Assembly: GCF_004216565.1 (NCBI RefSeq)
Contig: NZ_SGWV01000011.1
Span: 1 to 64,000 of the forward strand
Length of the DNA stretch: 64,000 nt
Source: Sphaerotilus mobilis
GTDB lineage: Bacteria > Pseudomonadota > Gammaproteobacteria > Burkholderiales > Burkholderiaceae_C
Reading direction: 5' to 3'
The notes below the pieces were generated by a model that saw only the letters and a program-made list of their open reading frames with translations, made no database searches and was not told where the DNA came from. Position 1 is the stretch's first letter; each line of letters opens with the position of its first letter. Of this stretch, positions 53,471-61,845 are shown piece after piece. A program made the translations under genes and the position numbers.

Positions 53471-53533
53471 ACGCACGCGCAAAGCAGCGACAGACCGATC
53501 AAGAACCGCCGGATGCTCCGGCGGTTTTTTTTT
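53451..53533 (+). promoter_or_regulatory. Transcription attenuator with antiterminator and terminator arms
   Basis: The terminator arms AACCGCCGGA (53504-53513) and TCCGGCGGTT (53517-53526) form a perfect 10-base stem with a 3-base loop and a run of nine T. CCGGCGG at 53451-53457 repeats the right arm exactly and can instead pair with the left arm (53506-53512) as an antiterminator. This segment is within the end of the leader peptide coding region, so ribosomes that finish the peptide cover it and let the terminator form. Confidence 0.8.
53504..53533 (+). terminator. Rho-independent terminator of the attenuator
   Basis: A 10-base perfect stem (53504-53513 with 53517-53526), loop TGC, and T25-T33 tail. 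It stands 84 bases before the aroG start and would end transcription before the gene. Confidence 0.9.
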
Positions 53534-53616
53534 GCCCGTTTGACTTCTCTCTTTCCTTCCTCTGCCCTTCCCCTGCCCCTTCCCATTACCCCTTTCCGTC
53601 ATCACAGGACCCGACC

Positions 53617-54735
53617 ATGACCGCTCCGCACGACAACGCCGCCCATCGCTGGCAGGCCCCGATCGACAAGACCTCGCAGACCGATGACGAAAGGATTGTT
53701 GACGTGACCCCGCTGCCGCCGCCCGAGCACCTGATCCGCTTCTTCCCGATCCGCGGCACCGCCGTGGAAAGCCTGGTCTGCGGCACGCGCCAGAAGATCC
53801 GCGACATCCTGCATGGCCGTGACGACCGACTGCTCGTGGTGATCGGACCTTGCTCGATCCATGACCCGGTTGCCGCACTCGACTACGCCCGCCGCTTGCT
53901 GCCGTTGCGCGAGAAGTTCGCCGACACGCTCGAGATCGTCATGCGCGTCTACTTCGAGAAGCCGCGCACCACGGTGGGCTGGAAGGGCCTGATCAACGAC
54001 CCCTACCTGGACGGCAGCTTCCGCATCGACGAGGGCCTGCGCATCGCGCGCCAGTTGCTGGTCGACATCAACCGCCTGGGCATGCCTGCCGGCAGCGAGT
54101 TCCTCGACACCATCAGCCCGCAGTACATCGGCGACCTGATCAGCTGGGGCGCCATCGGCGCACGCACCACCGAAAGCCAGGTGCACCGCGAACTGGCCTC
54201 GGGCCTGTCGGCACCGATCGGCTTCAAGAATGGCACCGACGGCAACATCAAGATCGCCACCGACGCGATCCAGGCCGCAGCCCGTCCGCACCACTTCCTG
54301 TCGGTGCACAAGAACGGTCAGGTCTCGATCGTCGAAACCCGCGGCAACGCCGACTGCCACGTCATCCTGCGCGGCGGCAAGGCGCCCAACTATGACGCGT
54401 CCCATGTCGCTGCGGCCTGTGCCGACCTGGGCGCGGCCAAGCTCGAACAGCGCCTGATGGTCGACTGCAGCCATGCCAACAGCAGCAAGCAGCACCAGCG
54501 CCAGATCGACGTCGCGCAAGACATCGCCGCGCAGATGGCCGCCGGCAGCCGCTCCATCTTCGGCGTGATGGTTGAAAGCCACCTGGTCGGCGGCGCGCAG
54601 AAGTTCAACCCGGGACAGGACAGCCCGGCGGCGCTGGCCTATGGCCAGAGCATCACCGACGCCTGCATCGGCTGGGACGATTCGGCCGCCGTGCTGCAGA
54701 CCTTGTCCGACGCGGTGAAGGCGCAGCGCGCTTGA
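53617..54735 (+). CDS. aroG: 3-deoxy-7-phosphoheptulonate (DAHP) synthase, type I
   Basis: A 372-residue enzyme that condenses phosphoenolpyruvate and erythrose-4-phosphate, the first step of aromatic amino acid biosynthesis. Metal- and substrate-binding motifs are present: VVIGPCSIHDP (about residue 70), KPRTTVGWKGLINDP, GTDGN, and DCSHANSSK near residue 285. It resembles the AroF/G/H family. The ATG at 53617 is chosen because the in-frame extension upstream runs through the attenuator terminator. The leader suggests control by phenylalanine. Confidence 0.94.
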   Translation: MTAPHDNAAHRWQAPIDKTSQTDDERIVDVTPLPPPEHLIRFFPIRGTAVESLVCGTRQKIRDILHGRDDRLLVVIGPCSIHDPVAALDYARRLLPLREKFADTLEIVMRVYFEKPRTTVGWKGLINDPYLDGSFRIDEGLRIARQLLVDINRLGMPAGSEFLDTISPQYIGDLISWGAIGARTTESQVHRELASGLSAPIGFKNGTDGNIKIATDAIQAAARPHHFLSVHKNGQVSIVETRGNADCHVILRGGKAPNYDASHVAAACADLGAAKLEQRLMVDCSHANSSKQHQRQIDVAQDIAAQMAAGSRSIFGVMVESHLVGGAQKFNPGQDSPAALAYGQSITDACIGWDDSAAVLQTLSDAVKAQRA

Positions 54736-54806
54736 TCCTGCGCTTGAAGGCGTCGATGCAGCCCCGCTAGCATCGACGCCAACCCCAAGATCTCGGAGAA
54801 CACGAC

Positions 54807-55109
54807 ATGCCCCACGTCACCGTCAGCTGGTCCGAACGCGAGCAGCTCAGCCTTTCTGCCGAGGCCGGCCTTGATGCGATCGATGCACGTCGCTGGCTCG
54901 ATGAGCAATTCGTCGCGCTGGACTGCGAGCCTCTGCGGGCCTCGGGCAAGGTGCTGGTGGCCGACAAGCTGCTCGCGCTGGCGGCCACCGGTGGGCCGGA
55001 ACAGTTCGCCGACGCGGCCTGGGCGGCGCAGTACGCCCGCGCGGCGGTCGCGGCTTCCGGGCGTGAGTCCGTCCGTGTGGACGTCGCAACTGGCAAGGTC
55101 AGCTACTGA
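54807..55109 (+). CDS. Conserved small protein of unknown function
   Basis: A 100-residue acidic-to-neutral protein (MPHVTVSWSEREQLSLSAEA at the start) with alpha-helical composition. No recognised domain. It lies between aroG and the adenosyltransferase gene, and its stop overlaps the end of the opposite-strand gene by 7 bases. The start has GGAG 7-10 bases before it. Confidence 0.65.
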   Translation: MPHVTVSWSEREQLSLSAEAGLDAIDARRWLDEQFVALDCEPLRASGKVLVADKLLALAATGGPEQFADAAWAAQYARAAVAASGRESVRVDVATGKVSY

Positions 55110-55705
55110 CCGTCTTGGCCCTCGGCGTCCGCTGATTCGCTGCGCGTCAGACGCTCGCTGCGCCAGTAGACGTCGTCGCCGCCGAGCCCGTCGAGGTTGG
55201 CGCGGTTGAGCACGCGGGCCAGCACGAAGAGCAGGTCCGACAGGCGGTTGAGGTAGTGGCGCGGCGCCTCGTTGACGGCCTCGACACCGGCCAGACCGAC
55301 GACGGCGCGTTCGGCCCTGCGGGCGATCGTGCGGGCCACATGGGCCAGCGCGGCGCTGCGGGTGCCGGCCGGCAGGATGAACTCCTTCAGCCGAGGCAAC
55401 TGGGCGTTGTAGAGCGCCAGAGCCTCGTCCAGCCGGACGACGGCTTCGACCTTCAGCAGCGTGTAGCCCGGGATGGACAGCTCGCCGCCGAGGTTGAACA
55501 ACTCGTGCTGGATGACGACCAGCAGCTCGCGCACATCGGCCGGCAAGGGCTCGGCCAGCAGCACGCCAAGCTGCGAGTTCAGCTCGTCGACATCGCCCAT
55601 CGCGGCGATGCGCAGGTGGTTCTTCGGCACGCGCTGGCCGTTGCCCAGGCCGGTGCTGCCATCGTCACCCGTGCGGGTGCTGATCTGTGTGAGTCGGTGT
55701 CCCAT
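55103..55705 (-). CDS. Cob(I)alamin adenosyltransferase, PduO type
   Basis: A 200-residue helical-bundle enzyme that transfers adenosyl from ATP to cobalamin. The motif TRTGDDGSTGLGNGQRVPKN at the N-terminus and the later RTIARRAERAVVGL and YLNRLSDLLFVLAR blocks are the family hallmarks for ATP and corrin binding. It would feed B12-dependent enzymes. The ATG at 55705 is divergent from the UPF0149 gene. Confidence 0.88.
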   Translation of the reverse strand: MGHRLTQISTRTGDDGSTGLGNGQRVPKNHLRIAAMGDVDELNSQLGVLLAEPLPADVRELLVVIQHELFNLGGELSIPGYTLLKVEAVVRLDEALALYNAQLPRLKEFILPAGTRSAALAHVARTIARRAERAVVGLAGVEAVNEAPRHYLNRLSDLLFVLARVLNRANLDGLGGDDVYWRSERLTRSESADAEGQDGQ

Positions 55706-55762
55706 AGGCCGACATCGTAGCGCCGGCACAATGCCCGTTTTCTGGAGAGCTGGAGAGCACCC

Positions 55763-56533
55763 ATGGCCACGATTGCCGACTTGACCGACGCCGAGATCGG
55801 CGAACTCGATGACCTGCTGGCCGCGATCCCGGAGCCTCTGGAGGCGCTGGACGTGGTCATGCTCGATGGCTACCTCTGCGGCGTGCTCGCCCAGCCCCGC
55901 GTGATCGATCCGGCGCAGTGGCAGCCGCCGGCCTTCGACTGGAACTTGCTCGGTGCGGCGGAAGCCGCTGCTGCCGATGCGCCGGCCGGCAGCGTGCTGA
56001 CGCCCGACACCGCCGGCTGGCACAGCGCCAAGCACGAGCGCCTGCTGCAACTGGTGATGCGCCGGCACGATGCGCTCGCGCAAGGCCTGATCGACGGCTG
56101 GTTCGACCCGCTGGTGATGCAGCCGCTGGACGACGACGGCAACCCGCTCAAGGGCAAGGAAGCCATGACCGCCGCGCTCGCGCCGTGGGTGATCGGCTTC
56201 GAACACGCGCTGGAGCATTTCCACGACCTCGAATCGCTCGATGCGCCCGAACTGCCGGACCTGCTGGCCTGCCTGTGGCGGCACCTGCCCGAGCAGAGTG
56301 ACGAGGAGCGCGCCGAGTCACAGGCGCTGGACCAGGAACATCCGCTGACCTCGCTGGACGCCGCCATCGATGACCTGGTGGGCAACGTCGTCGAACTGGC
56401 CGACCTGGCCCGCGCCGCGCGCGTCAAGGTCGAGACGGTGCGCCGCGAGCAGCCCAAGGTCGGCCGCAATGACCCGTGCCCCTGCGGCAGTGGCCGCAAG
56501 TTCAAGGTCTGCCACGGCAAGGACGGCACCTGA
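55763..56533 (+). CDS. UPF0149 (YecA-like) protein with C-terminal SEC-C zinc motif
   Basis: A 256-residue protein of the UPF0149 family; [14 protein letters not shown] is near residue 33 and the family helical region follows. The C-terminus ends with a SEC-C motif, [17 protein letters not shown], which binds zinc and, in SecA, ribosome or SecB. Function is unproven. It is divergent from the adenosyltransferase by 57 bases. Confidence 0.85.
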   Translation: MATIADLTDAEIGELDDLLAAIPEPLEALDVVMLDGYLCGVLAQPRVIDPAQWQPPAFDWNLLGAAEAAAADAPAGSVLTPDTAGWHSAKHERLLQLVMRRHDALAQGLIDGWFDPLVMQPLDDDGNPLKGKEAMTAALAPWVIGFEHALEHFHDLESLDAPELPDLLACLWRHLPEQSDEERAESQALDQEHPLTSLDAAIDDLVGNVVELADLARAARVKVETVRREQPKVGRNDPCPCGSGRKFKVCHGKDGT

Positions 56534-56668
56534 GCGTTCAGGCCATGCGGGGTTCCACGGATCCGGAGCCCCCCTTCAACTTGACGATCATCAGAACACC
56601 CGCTTGGGGTGATGACACACTGAGCACCTGGGCCACACCGGCGCTTTCCGCCTGCAAGGAGCACGTTC

Positions 56669-57091
56669 ATGAAGATCCTGGTCGCCGTCGACGGCAGCGA
56701 GTTCACCCGCCGCATGGTCGCCTACTGGACCGCCCACGAAGAGTGGCTCGGCCCCAGCCACGACTACACCGTGTTGACCGTGGTGCCGACGATCCCGCCG
56801 CGCGCGGCGGCCGTGCTGGACCGCGAACTGCTGCATGCCTACTACGCCGATGAAGGCGAGAAGGTGTTCAAGCCGCTGCGCACCTTCCTGGACGGCCAGC
56901 GCATCCAGGCGACCTTCCTGAGCAAGACCGGCCACGTCGCCGACGTGATCGCCAAGACCGCCGAGGACGGCAAGTTCGACCTGCTGATGATGGGCTCGCA
57001 CGGCCACTCGGAACTGGCCGGCCTCGTCATGGGCTCGGTCGCGACCCGGGTGCTGGCGGGCTGCAAGGTGCCGCTGCTCATCGTGCGGTGA
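56669..57091 (+). CDS. Universal stress protein UspA-type
   Basis: A 140-residue single-domain Usp. It opens with KILVAVDGSEFTRR and ends with the nucleotide-binding MGSHGHSEL and GSVATRVLAGCKVPLLIV motif (G-x2-G-x9-GS), so ATP binding is likely. The terminator at 57130 follows its stop by 39 bases. It is unrelated in position to the UspA domain of the kinase fusion at 17128. Confidence 0.88.
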   Translation: MKILVAVDGSEFTRRMVAYWTAHEEWLGPSHDYTVLTVVPTIPPRAAAVLDRELLHAYYADEGEKVFKPLRTFLDGQRIQATFLSKTGHVADVIAKTAEDGKFDLLMMGSHGHSELAGLVMGSVATRVLAGCKVPLLIVR

Positions 57092-57129
57092 CCTTCGTGC
57101 GCTGAATCGATTGCAGCGCCAGATGTGAC

Positions 57130-57156
57130 AAGGCCCGCGACTGCGGGCCTTTTTTC
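57130..57156 (+). terminator. Rho-independent terminator after the uspA-type gene
   Basis: AAGGCCCGC (57130-57138) pairs with GCGGGCCTT (57143-57151) around a GACT loop, followed by a run of T. Confidence 0.92.
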
Positions 57157-57167
57157 ATGGCGACGTG

Positions 57168-57386
57168 TCAGCGGGCCGGGGCAGGCACCGCCGGCACGAT
57201 GGCCTTGGGCGGTGGCGCCTCAGCGGCCGTCGGACGCAAGGGCGGCGTCTCGGGCGTCATGCTCAGGTCCAGCCCGAAGGCGGTGCCGTAGTCCGCGAAG
57301 TCCGGCACGCGGCGCTTGCGGCCGGCGGCGGTCGTGACGGTTTCCTTGCGTTTGAACCAACGGGTCCAGGCCATCCAAGTTCTCAT
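57168..57386 (-). CDS. Small protein of unknown function
   Basis: A 72-residue protein with an aromatic, basic N-terminal helix (MRTWMAWTRWFKRKETV) and a Pro/Ala-rich C-terminal half (PPPKAIVPAVPAPAR). A good GGGAGAA site precedes the ATG at 57386. I do not recognise the family. It is convergent with the Usp gene and shares its direction with the phosphatase at 57478, 91 bases upstream of its start. Confidence 0.5.
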   Translation of the reverse strand: MRTWMAWTRWFKRKETVTTAAGRKRRVPDFADYGTAFGLDLSMTPETPPLRPTAAEAPPPKAIVPAVPAPAR

Positions 57387-57477
57387 GACGTTTTCTCCCT
57401 GGCCCTGTGCGTCGAGCCTCACGGAACACGATCTCGGTCCTTCTCAATCGCGACCGGGCTGGCTGGAAGACATCACA

Positions 57478-59091
57478 TCACCCGCTTCGGGCCGCAGCAG
57501 CCGGTTCGTCTGAACCGTCCTTCTGAGGTCCTGCCCGGCCTGATTCAATCGTGAACCGAACCTGATCGGACAGTGTCGCCTGATCGCGTGACGGGAATGA
57601 TGTCGCCCGTGCAACGAAGTGTAGCCAGCGGTCACCGAGCTCGATCTGCGCATAACCCCTGTCATCGCTGCAGGCGTGCAGGATGTCTGTGTTGCTTTCA
57701 CGAATCAGGTCATTGAGCGGGCCCGTCAAGCCTCGGGTCGTCACCGAGGTGGTCACCAGCTCGCTGGCGACCACCTCGGACCGGGGATCGTTCGGCCGCA
57801 CGCGCAGGTTGGCGACCACATGCCGGTGCACATCGCCGCCGAGCAGCACGACGTCCTTGATGCGCCGCTCGGCGATGCCCGCCAGCAAGCGTTCGCGGGC
57901 GCTCGGGTAGCCGTCCCAGCCGTCGCTGGAGACCAGCCGGCGGCCCATCAGGTCGATGCCGCTGGGTGACATCTGGCTGGCCTGGCCGATCAGCTTCCAG
58001 CGCCGCTGGCTGGTGACCAGACCGTCCGCCAGCCAACGTTCCTGGGCGCTGCCGAGCACGGTCCGGCGTGGATCGGCCTGGGCGACGCGGCGTGCGCTGA
58101 CCAGTCCGCCGCCGGGGTCTGCCGGGTCCGAGCCGACCTGGGCGCTGCGGTGCTGGCGGCCGTCCAGCGTCCAGATCTCGGCCAGCCGGCCCCAGGTCCA
58201 GCGGTCATGCATGCGCATGCCTTGCGGGCCGGGCAACTGGTCCAGTGCCAGCGGCAGATGTTCGAAGTAGGCCTGATAAGCCGCTTGCCGGATCGCCAGG
58301 AAGGTGCGGGCCTCGTCGGCCTCGCCACCCTGCTCGCTGGCGTAGTCGTTGCGGACCTCGTGGTCGTCCCAGCACAGCAGCCACGGGTGCGCCGCGTGTG
58401 CTGCTTGCAGGTCGGCATCGAGCTTGTAGGTGGCGTGGCGGGCGCGGTACTCGTCCAGCGTCTGCGGCGGCGGGCCTTCATGTGCGCGCAGCAGGAAGGC
58501 CGGGTTGCTCGAGTCGTAGATGTAGTCGCCGACGAAGAGCACCAGGTCGATGTCGCTGGCCGCGATCTCTCGGTGGGCGATGAAGCGGCCCTGCTCATAG
58601 TGCTGGCAGGACGCCAGTGCCAGCCGCAGCCGGTCGGGCAGGGCGTCTGCCGCCGGAGCGGTGCGGGTGCGGCCGATCGGGCTGGTGGCCGCGTCCAGCA
58701 AGAAGCGGTAGTGGTAGGTGCGGCCGGGCGCCAGACCTCGCACCGGCACGCGCACGCTGTGGCCGACATCCGGGTGGGCGATCACCTCGCCGTCGCGCAC
58801 GATGCGCCTGAAACTGTCGTCATCGGCCACCTCCCAGCGCAGCCGCACCGGCAGGGGTGGCATGCCGCCGCCGGGCGCGTGGGGCTGAGGCGCCAGCCGG
58901 GTCCACAGCAGGACCGAATCCGGGCGCGGCTGGCCACTGGCCACGCCCAGCGTGAAGGGGTCGTGCTCGAAGCGCGGACGCCAGTGCGGCAGGCGCGGCA
59001 GCGCCGCCTCCGTCGAACGCAGCCGGCCGGCGGCCAGCAGCAGGGCCAGCGCGGACAGGCGTTGCAGGGTCGAACGACGGGGGGCGTGCAT
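57478..59091 (-). CDS. phoD: PhoD-like alkaline phosphatase/phosphodiesterase
   Basis: A 537-residue metallophosphoesterase. After an N-terminal basic and hydrophobic signal segment (LSALALLLAAGRLRSTEA) comes the PhoD N-terminal domain (FTLGVASGQPRPDSVLLWTRL) and a catalytic domain with ASCQHYEQG, FVGDYIYD, WDDHEVRNDY and LGGDVHRH metal motifs. It hydrolyses phosphate esters in the periplasm using Ca and Fe. A twin-arginine motif is not obvious, although the family is usually Tat-exported. Confidence 0.87.
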   Translation of the reverse strand: MHAPRRSTLQRLSALALLLAAGRLRSTEAALPRLPHWRPRFEHDPFTLGVASGQPRPDSVLLWTRLAPQPHAPGGGMPPLPVRLRWEVADDDSFRRIVRDGEVIAHPDVGHSVRVPVRGLAPGRTYHYRFLLDAATSPIGRTRTAPAADALPDRLRLALASCQHYEQGRFIAHREIAASDIDLVLFVGDYIYDSSNPAFLLRAHEGPPPQTLDEYRARHATYKLDADLQAAHAAHPWLLCWDDHEVRNDYASEQGGEADEARTFLAIRQAAYQAYFEHLPLALDQLPGPQGMRMHDRWTWGRLAEIWTLDGRQHRSAQVGSDPADPGGGLVSARRVAQADPRRTVLGSAQERWLADGLVTSQRRWKLIGQASQMSPSGIDLMGRRLVSSDGWDGYPSARERLLAGIAERRIKDVVLLGGDVHRHVVANLRVRPNDPRSEVVASELVTTSVTTRGLTGPLNDLIRESNTDILHACSDDRGYAQIELGDRWLHFVARATSFPSRDQATLSDQVRFTIESGRAGPQKDGSDEPAAAARSG

Positions 59092-59139
59092 GGGGTGGCA
59101 GATGCTAGTGGCTGGGCGTTCGTCGGCCCGTCGACGGCG

Positions 59140-60099
59140 TCAAGCTGGCGCGGATGCCGCCGCGACGAGCGCCGGCGGCGGTCTTCCGTCACGTGGCGCA
59201 CCGTGCGCCAGCGCCGCACCGATGCGGTCCAGCAGCGACGGCCGCCCGGAACCGGCCGCCCCGGCCTCGTCACCCAACAGCTTCCACTGGTGCCAGTGCA
59301 GCGTGATCTCGATGCTGACCTGCGGGTGCAGCAAGGTGAGCGCGCCGCGCTCGACCGCGTCCTGCACCAGCGACCAGGCGGCCACGCCGACGCCCCAGCC
59401 GGCGGCCACCGCGCGCACATAGGCCTCGGCCGACGGCACATGGCGCTGCACCAGCCGGGGCTGGCGCACGCCGAAGGCCTTGGCGACCCATTGCGCCTGC
59501 ACATCGTCCTTGCGGTTGAAGACCACGAAGGGCACTTGCGCGAAGTTGCCTCGGTGCAGGCCGCCGCTCAGGTGACGGGCGAGAAAGGCCGGGCTGGCGA
59601 CCGCCACGTAGTGCATCACGCCCAACGGGCTGACGCGGCAGGCGCGCAGGGCCTCGTCCAGCGTCGTCACGCAGCCCAGCACCTGGCCTTGTCGCAGCCA
59701 TTCGTGGGTGAAGTCCTGGTCGTCGACGATCAGCTCCAGCGACACGCCCTCGTCGACCAGCGGCTGCAGCGCCGGCAAGACCCAGGTGGCGAGGCTGTCA
59801 GCGTTGACCGCGATCGGCACGCGCTCATGTGTGCGGCCCGTTTCGCCCAGCTCGCGGTCCAGGTCCGCCTGCAGCGCCTGCACTTGGCGGGCGTGGCGCA
59901 GCAGCACCTGGCCGGACGCGGTCAGGCGCAGGGGCCGCGAGCGCACGACCAGCGGCTGCCCGACCCGGGTTTCCAGCGCACGCAGGCGCTGCGAGACGGC
60001 GCTTTGCGTCACCGCCAGCCGGCGTGCGGCGGCATCGAAGCTGCCTTCGTCGACCAGCGCGATCAGGGCGTCCAGGGCGGCGGGATCGAGTGGTTCCAC
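59140..60099 (-). CDS. argP: LysR-type regulator, ArgP/LysG-like
   Basis: A 319-residue transcription factor with a helix-turn-helix in residues 1-60 (FDAAARRLAVTQSAVSQRL) and a ligand-binding domain of the LysR type. The N-terminal opening and the PLVVRSRPLRLTASGQVLL region resemble ArgP (IciA)/LysG, which sense basic amino acids. It starts with GTG, divergent from dadA by 116 bases, so it may control dadA. Ligand is inferred from family only. Confidence 0.75.
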   Translation of the reverse strand: MEPLDPAALDALIALVDEGSFDAAARRLAVTQSAVSQRLRALETRVGQPLVVRSRPLRLTASGQVLLRHARQVQALQADLDRELGETGRTHERVPIAVNADSLATWVLPALQPLVDEGVSLELIVDDQDFTHEWLRQGQVLGCVTTLDEALRACRVSPLGVMHYVAVASPAFLARHLSGGLHRGNFAQVPFVVFNRKDDVQAQWVAKAFGVRQPRLVQRHVPSAEAYVRAVAAGWGVGVAAWSLVQDAVERGALTLLHPQVSIEITLHWHQWKLLGDEAGAAGSGRPSLLDRIGAALAHGAPRDGRPPPALVAAASAPA

Positions 60100-60215
60100 G
60101 GCGTTTCCTTCATCAGAGCGACTAATGATTCGTGATGAATATTAATCGCGCTTCTCGAATCGGCCGGCCGATCGCAAGATGCCGTCCATTCCACGAAACC
60201 CGCAAGGAGTTCCTC

Positions 60216-61526
60216 ATGCACGTGATCGTCCTGGGCGCCGGCATCATCGGCGTGAGCACCGCCTGGCACCTGATCGAGCGCGGCCACACGGTCACGATGG
60301 TCGACCGGCAGGAGGACGCCGCGCTCGAGACCTCGTTCGCCAACGGCGCGCAGATCTCGGTCAGCTTCTGCGAGCCTTGGGCGAGCGCCGACGCGCCGTT
60401 CAAGGTCGCCAAATGGCTGCTGCGTGACGACTCGCCACTGCTGTTCCGCCCGCGGCTGGACCCGCACCAGTGGCGCTGGGGCCTGTCCTTCCTGACGCAA
60501 TGCAACGACGCCGCCTTCGAGCGCAACGTTGCTCAGTTGGTCGCACTGGGGCGCTACAGCCACCAGGCGCTCAAGCAGGTCGTGGCCTCGACCGGCATCG
60601 AATACCAGCGGCAAGAACGCGGCATCCTGCACTTCTTCTCGTCACAGGCGGACCTCGACGCCGGCGCCGCCGCCGCCGCGCTGATGCGCCGCCACGGTGT
60701 CGACCGCCAGGTGCTGGACCGCGCCGGTGTGCTGGCGGTGGAACCGGCCTTGGCGGCCCACGGCGAGCGCATCTTCGGTGGCACCTACACCCGCAGCGAC
60801 GAGTCGGGCGATGCCCGCGTCTTCACCCAGGAGCTGGCCCGCCGGGCGATCGCCAAGGGTCTGCAGGCGCATTGGAAACACGAGGTGCTGGGACTGGAAC
60901 AGGGATCGGACGGGGCGGTCAACGGCGTGCTGGTGCGCGACCTCGCCACCGCACAGCGCCGCACGCTGCGCGCCGATGCGGTCGTCGTTGCGATGGGCTC
61001 CTACAGCGCGCCGCTGCTGCGCCCGCTCGGCATCCACCTGAACATCTACCCGGCCAAGGGCTATTCAGCCACCTATGCGCTGCGTGAACCGGCCCGCGCC
61101 AGCGTCGTCAGCCTGCTGGACGACAGCCGCAAGATCGCCATCTCGCGCCTGGGCGACCGGCTGCGCGTGGCGGGCACCGCCGAGCTGGCCGGCTACGACA
61201 CGAGCCTGGACTCGCCGACCGCGCGGGCGCGCTGCCAGGCGCTCACCCGGCGGGTCGAGGAGCTGTTCCCCGGTGTCGTCGACACCAGCGAGCCGAGCTA
61301 CTGGACCGGCCTGCGCCCCAGCACGCCGGACAACATCCCGCTGATCGGCCGCACCCGCCTGCCGGGACTCTGGGTCAACGCCGGCCACGGCACGCTGGGC
61401 TGGACCCACGGCGCCGGATCGGGCCTGGCCTTGGCCGAGCTGATGGGCGGTCGACAGCCGGATCTGGCCTTCCGATTTCTGGGCGTCGATGCGACGACGT
61501 CGGGTGCGCGCATCGCCATGGCCTGA
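60216..61526 (+). CDS. dadA: D-amino acid dehydrogenase small subunit
   Basis: A 436-residue flavoprotein that deaminates D-amino acids, mostly D-alanine, to oxo acids at the inner membrane. The FAD Rossmann motif is VIVLGAGIIGVSTAWHL at the N-terminus and the family C-terminal NAGHGTLGWTHGAGSG is present. GAGT and AAGGAG at 60204-60209 precede the ATG. The partner for L-to-D supply, alr, is 23 kb away. Divergent from the ArgP-like gene. Confidence 0.93.
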   Translation: MHVIVLGAGIIGVSTAWHLIERGHTVTMVDRQEDAALETSFANGAQISVSFCEPWASADAPFKVAKWLLRDDSPLLFRPRLDPHQWRWGLSFLTQCNDAAFERNVAQLVALGRYSHQALKQVVASTGIEYQRQERGILHFFSSQADLDAGAAAAALMRRHGVDRQVLDRAGVLAVEPALAAHGERIFGGTYTRSDESGDARVFTQELARRAIAKGLQAHWKHEVLGLEQGSDGAVNGVLVRDLATAQRRTLRADAVVVAMGSYSAPLLRPLGIHLNIYPAKGYSATYALREPARASVVSLLDDSRKIAISRLGDRLRVAGTAELAGYDTSLDSPTARARCQALTRRVEELFPGVVDTSEPSYWTGLRPSTPDNIPLIGRTRLPGLWVNAGHGTLGWTHGAGSGLALAELMGGRQPDLAFRFLGVDATTSGARIAMA

Positions 61527-61633
61527 ACCGGTGGTCGCCTGAAGACGCGCTGATCCCTCGGAGTTACGTCACTTTCGGGCCACAGCTTGTGACTTATTCA
61601 CCGCTTGGGTTCCACCTTTATGGGGATGCTGAT

Positions 61634-61649
61634 GGGGGGGGCCCCCCCC
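61634..61649. repeat. Perfect G8C8 palindrome
   Basis: Eight G followed by eight C, self-complementary without a loop. Such a homopolymer pair can slip during replication and could also be a sequencing weak point. It lies 108 bases after dadA. Confidence 0.9.
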
Positions 61650-61782
61650 TACAGTTCCCTCCAACAGCTGTCACACGGCCACGGAGTTCCGGCGCCAGCG
61701 ATCGCAGCAGTCACATCACCTACAACCACAGACTGCGCGGTCCGGATGCCCGGTACCCACCTCGTTCCCTCCAGGACGCCTG

Positions 61783-61816
61783 CGGGCCCACCTTCACCGG
61801 TGGGCCCGTTTTTTTT
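61783..61816 (+). terminator. Rho-independent terminator without an immediate gene
   Basis: CGGGCCCACC (61783-61792) pairs with GGTGGGCCCG (61799-61808) over a six-base loop, then eight T. The polarity is + only, since the left flank is not T-rich in reverse. It is 256 bases downstream of dadA. Confidence 0.9.
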
Positions 61817-61845
61817 GAGCCTGACGGTGGTTGGCGGGTGCCGGA

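Larger units (their letters stand above)
61527..61845 (+). ncRNA. Gene-free structured region, possible small RNA
   Basis: Between dadA and the LysR gene are 319 bases without a coding region. They hold a perfect G8C8 palindrome at 61634-61649, two copies of GTTCCCTCCA at 61654-61663 and 61764-61773, and a strong terminator ending at 61816. The terminator is 256 bases after dadA, which suggests a transcript of its own or a long dadA 3' end. No promoter is convincing. I do not recognise an RNA family. Confidence 0.35.

Noticed and set aside
53434-53616. In-frame upstream extension of aroG
   Set aside because: It would translate through the attenuator terminator and gives sequence unlike DAHP synthase; the ATG at 53617 fits the family.
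61600-61816. 6S RNA, RNase P RNA or tmRNA in the gene-free region
   Set aside because: No conserved core or complementary closing ends of these families could be found, so only an unassigned structured region is reported.
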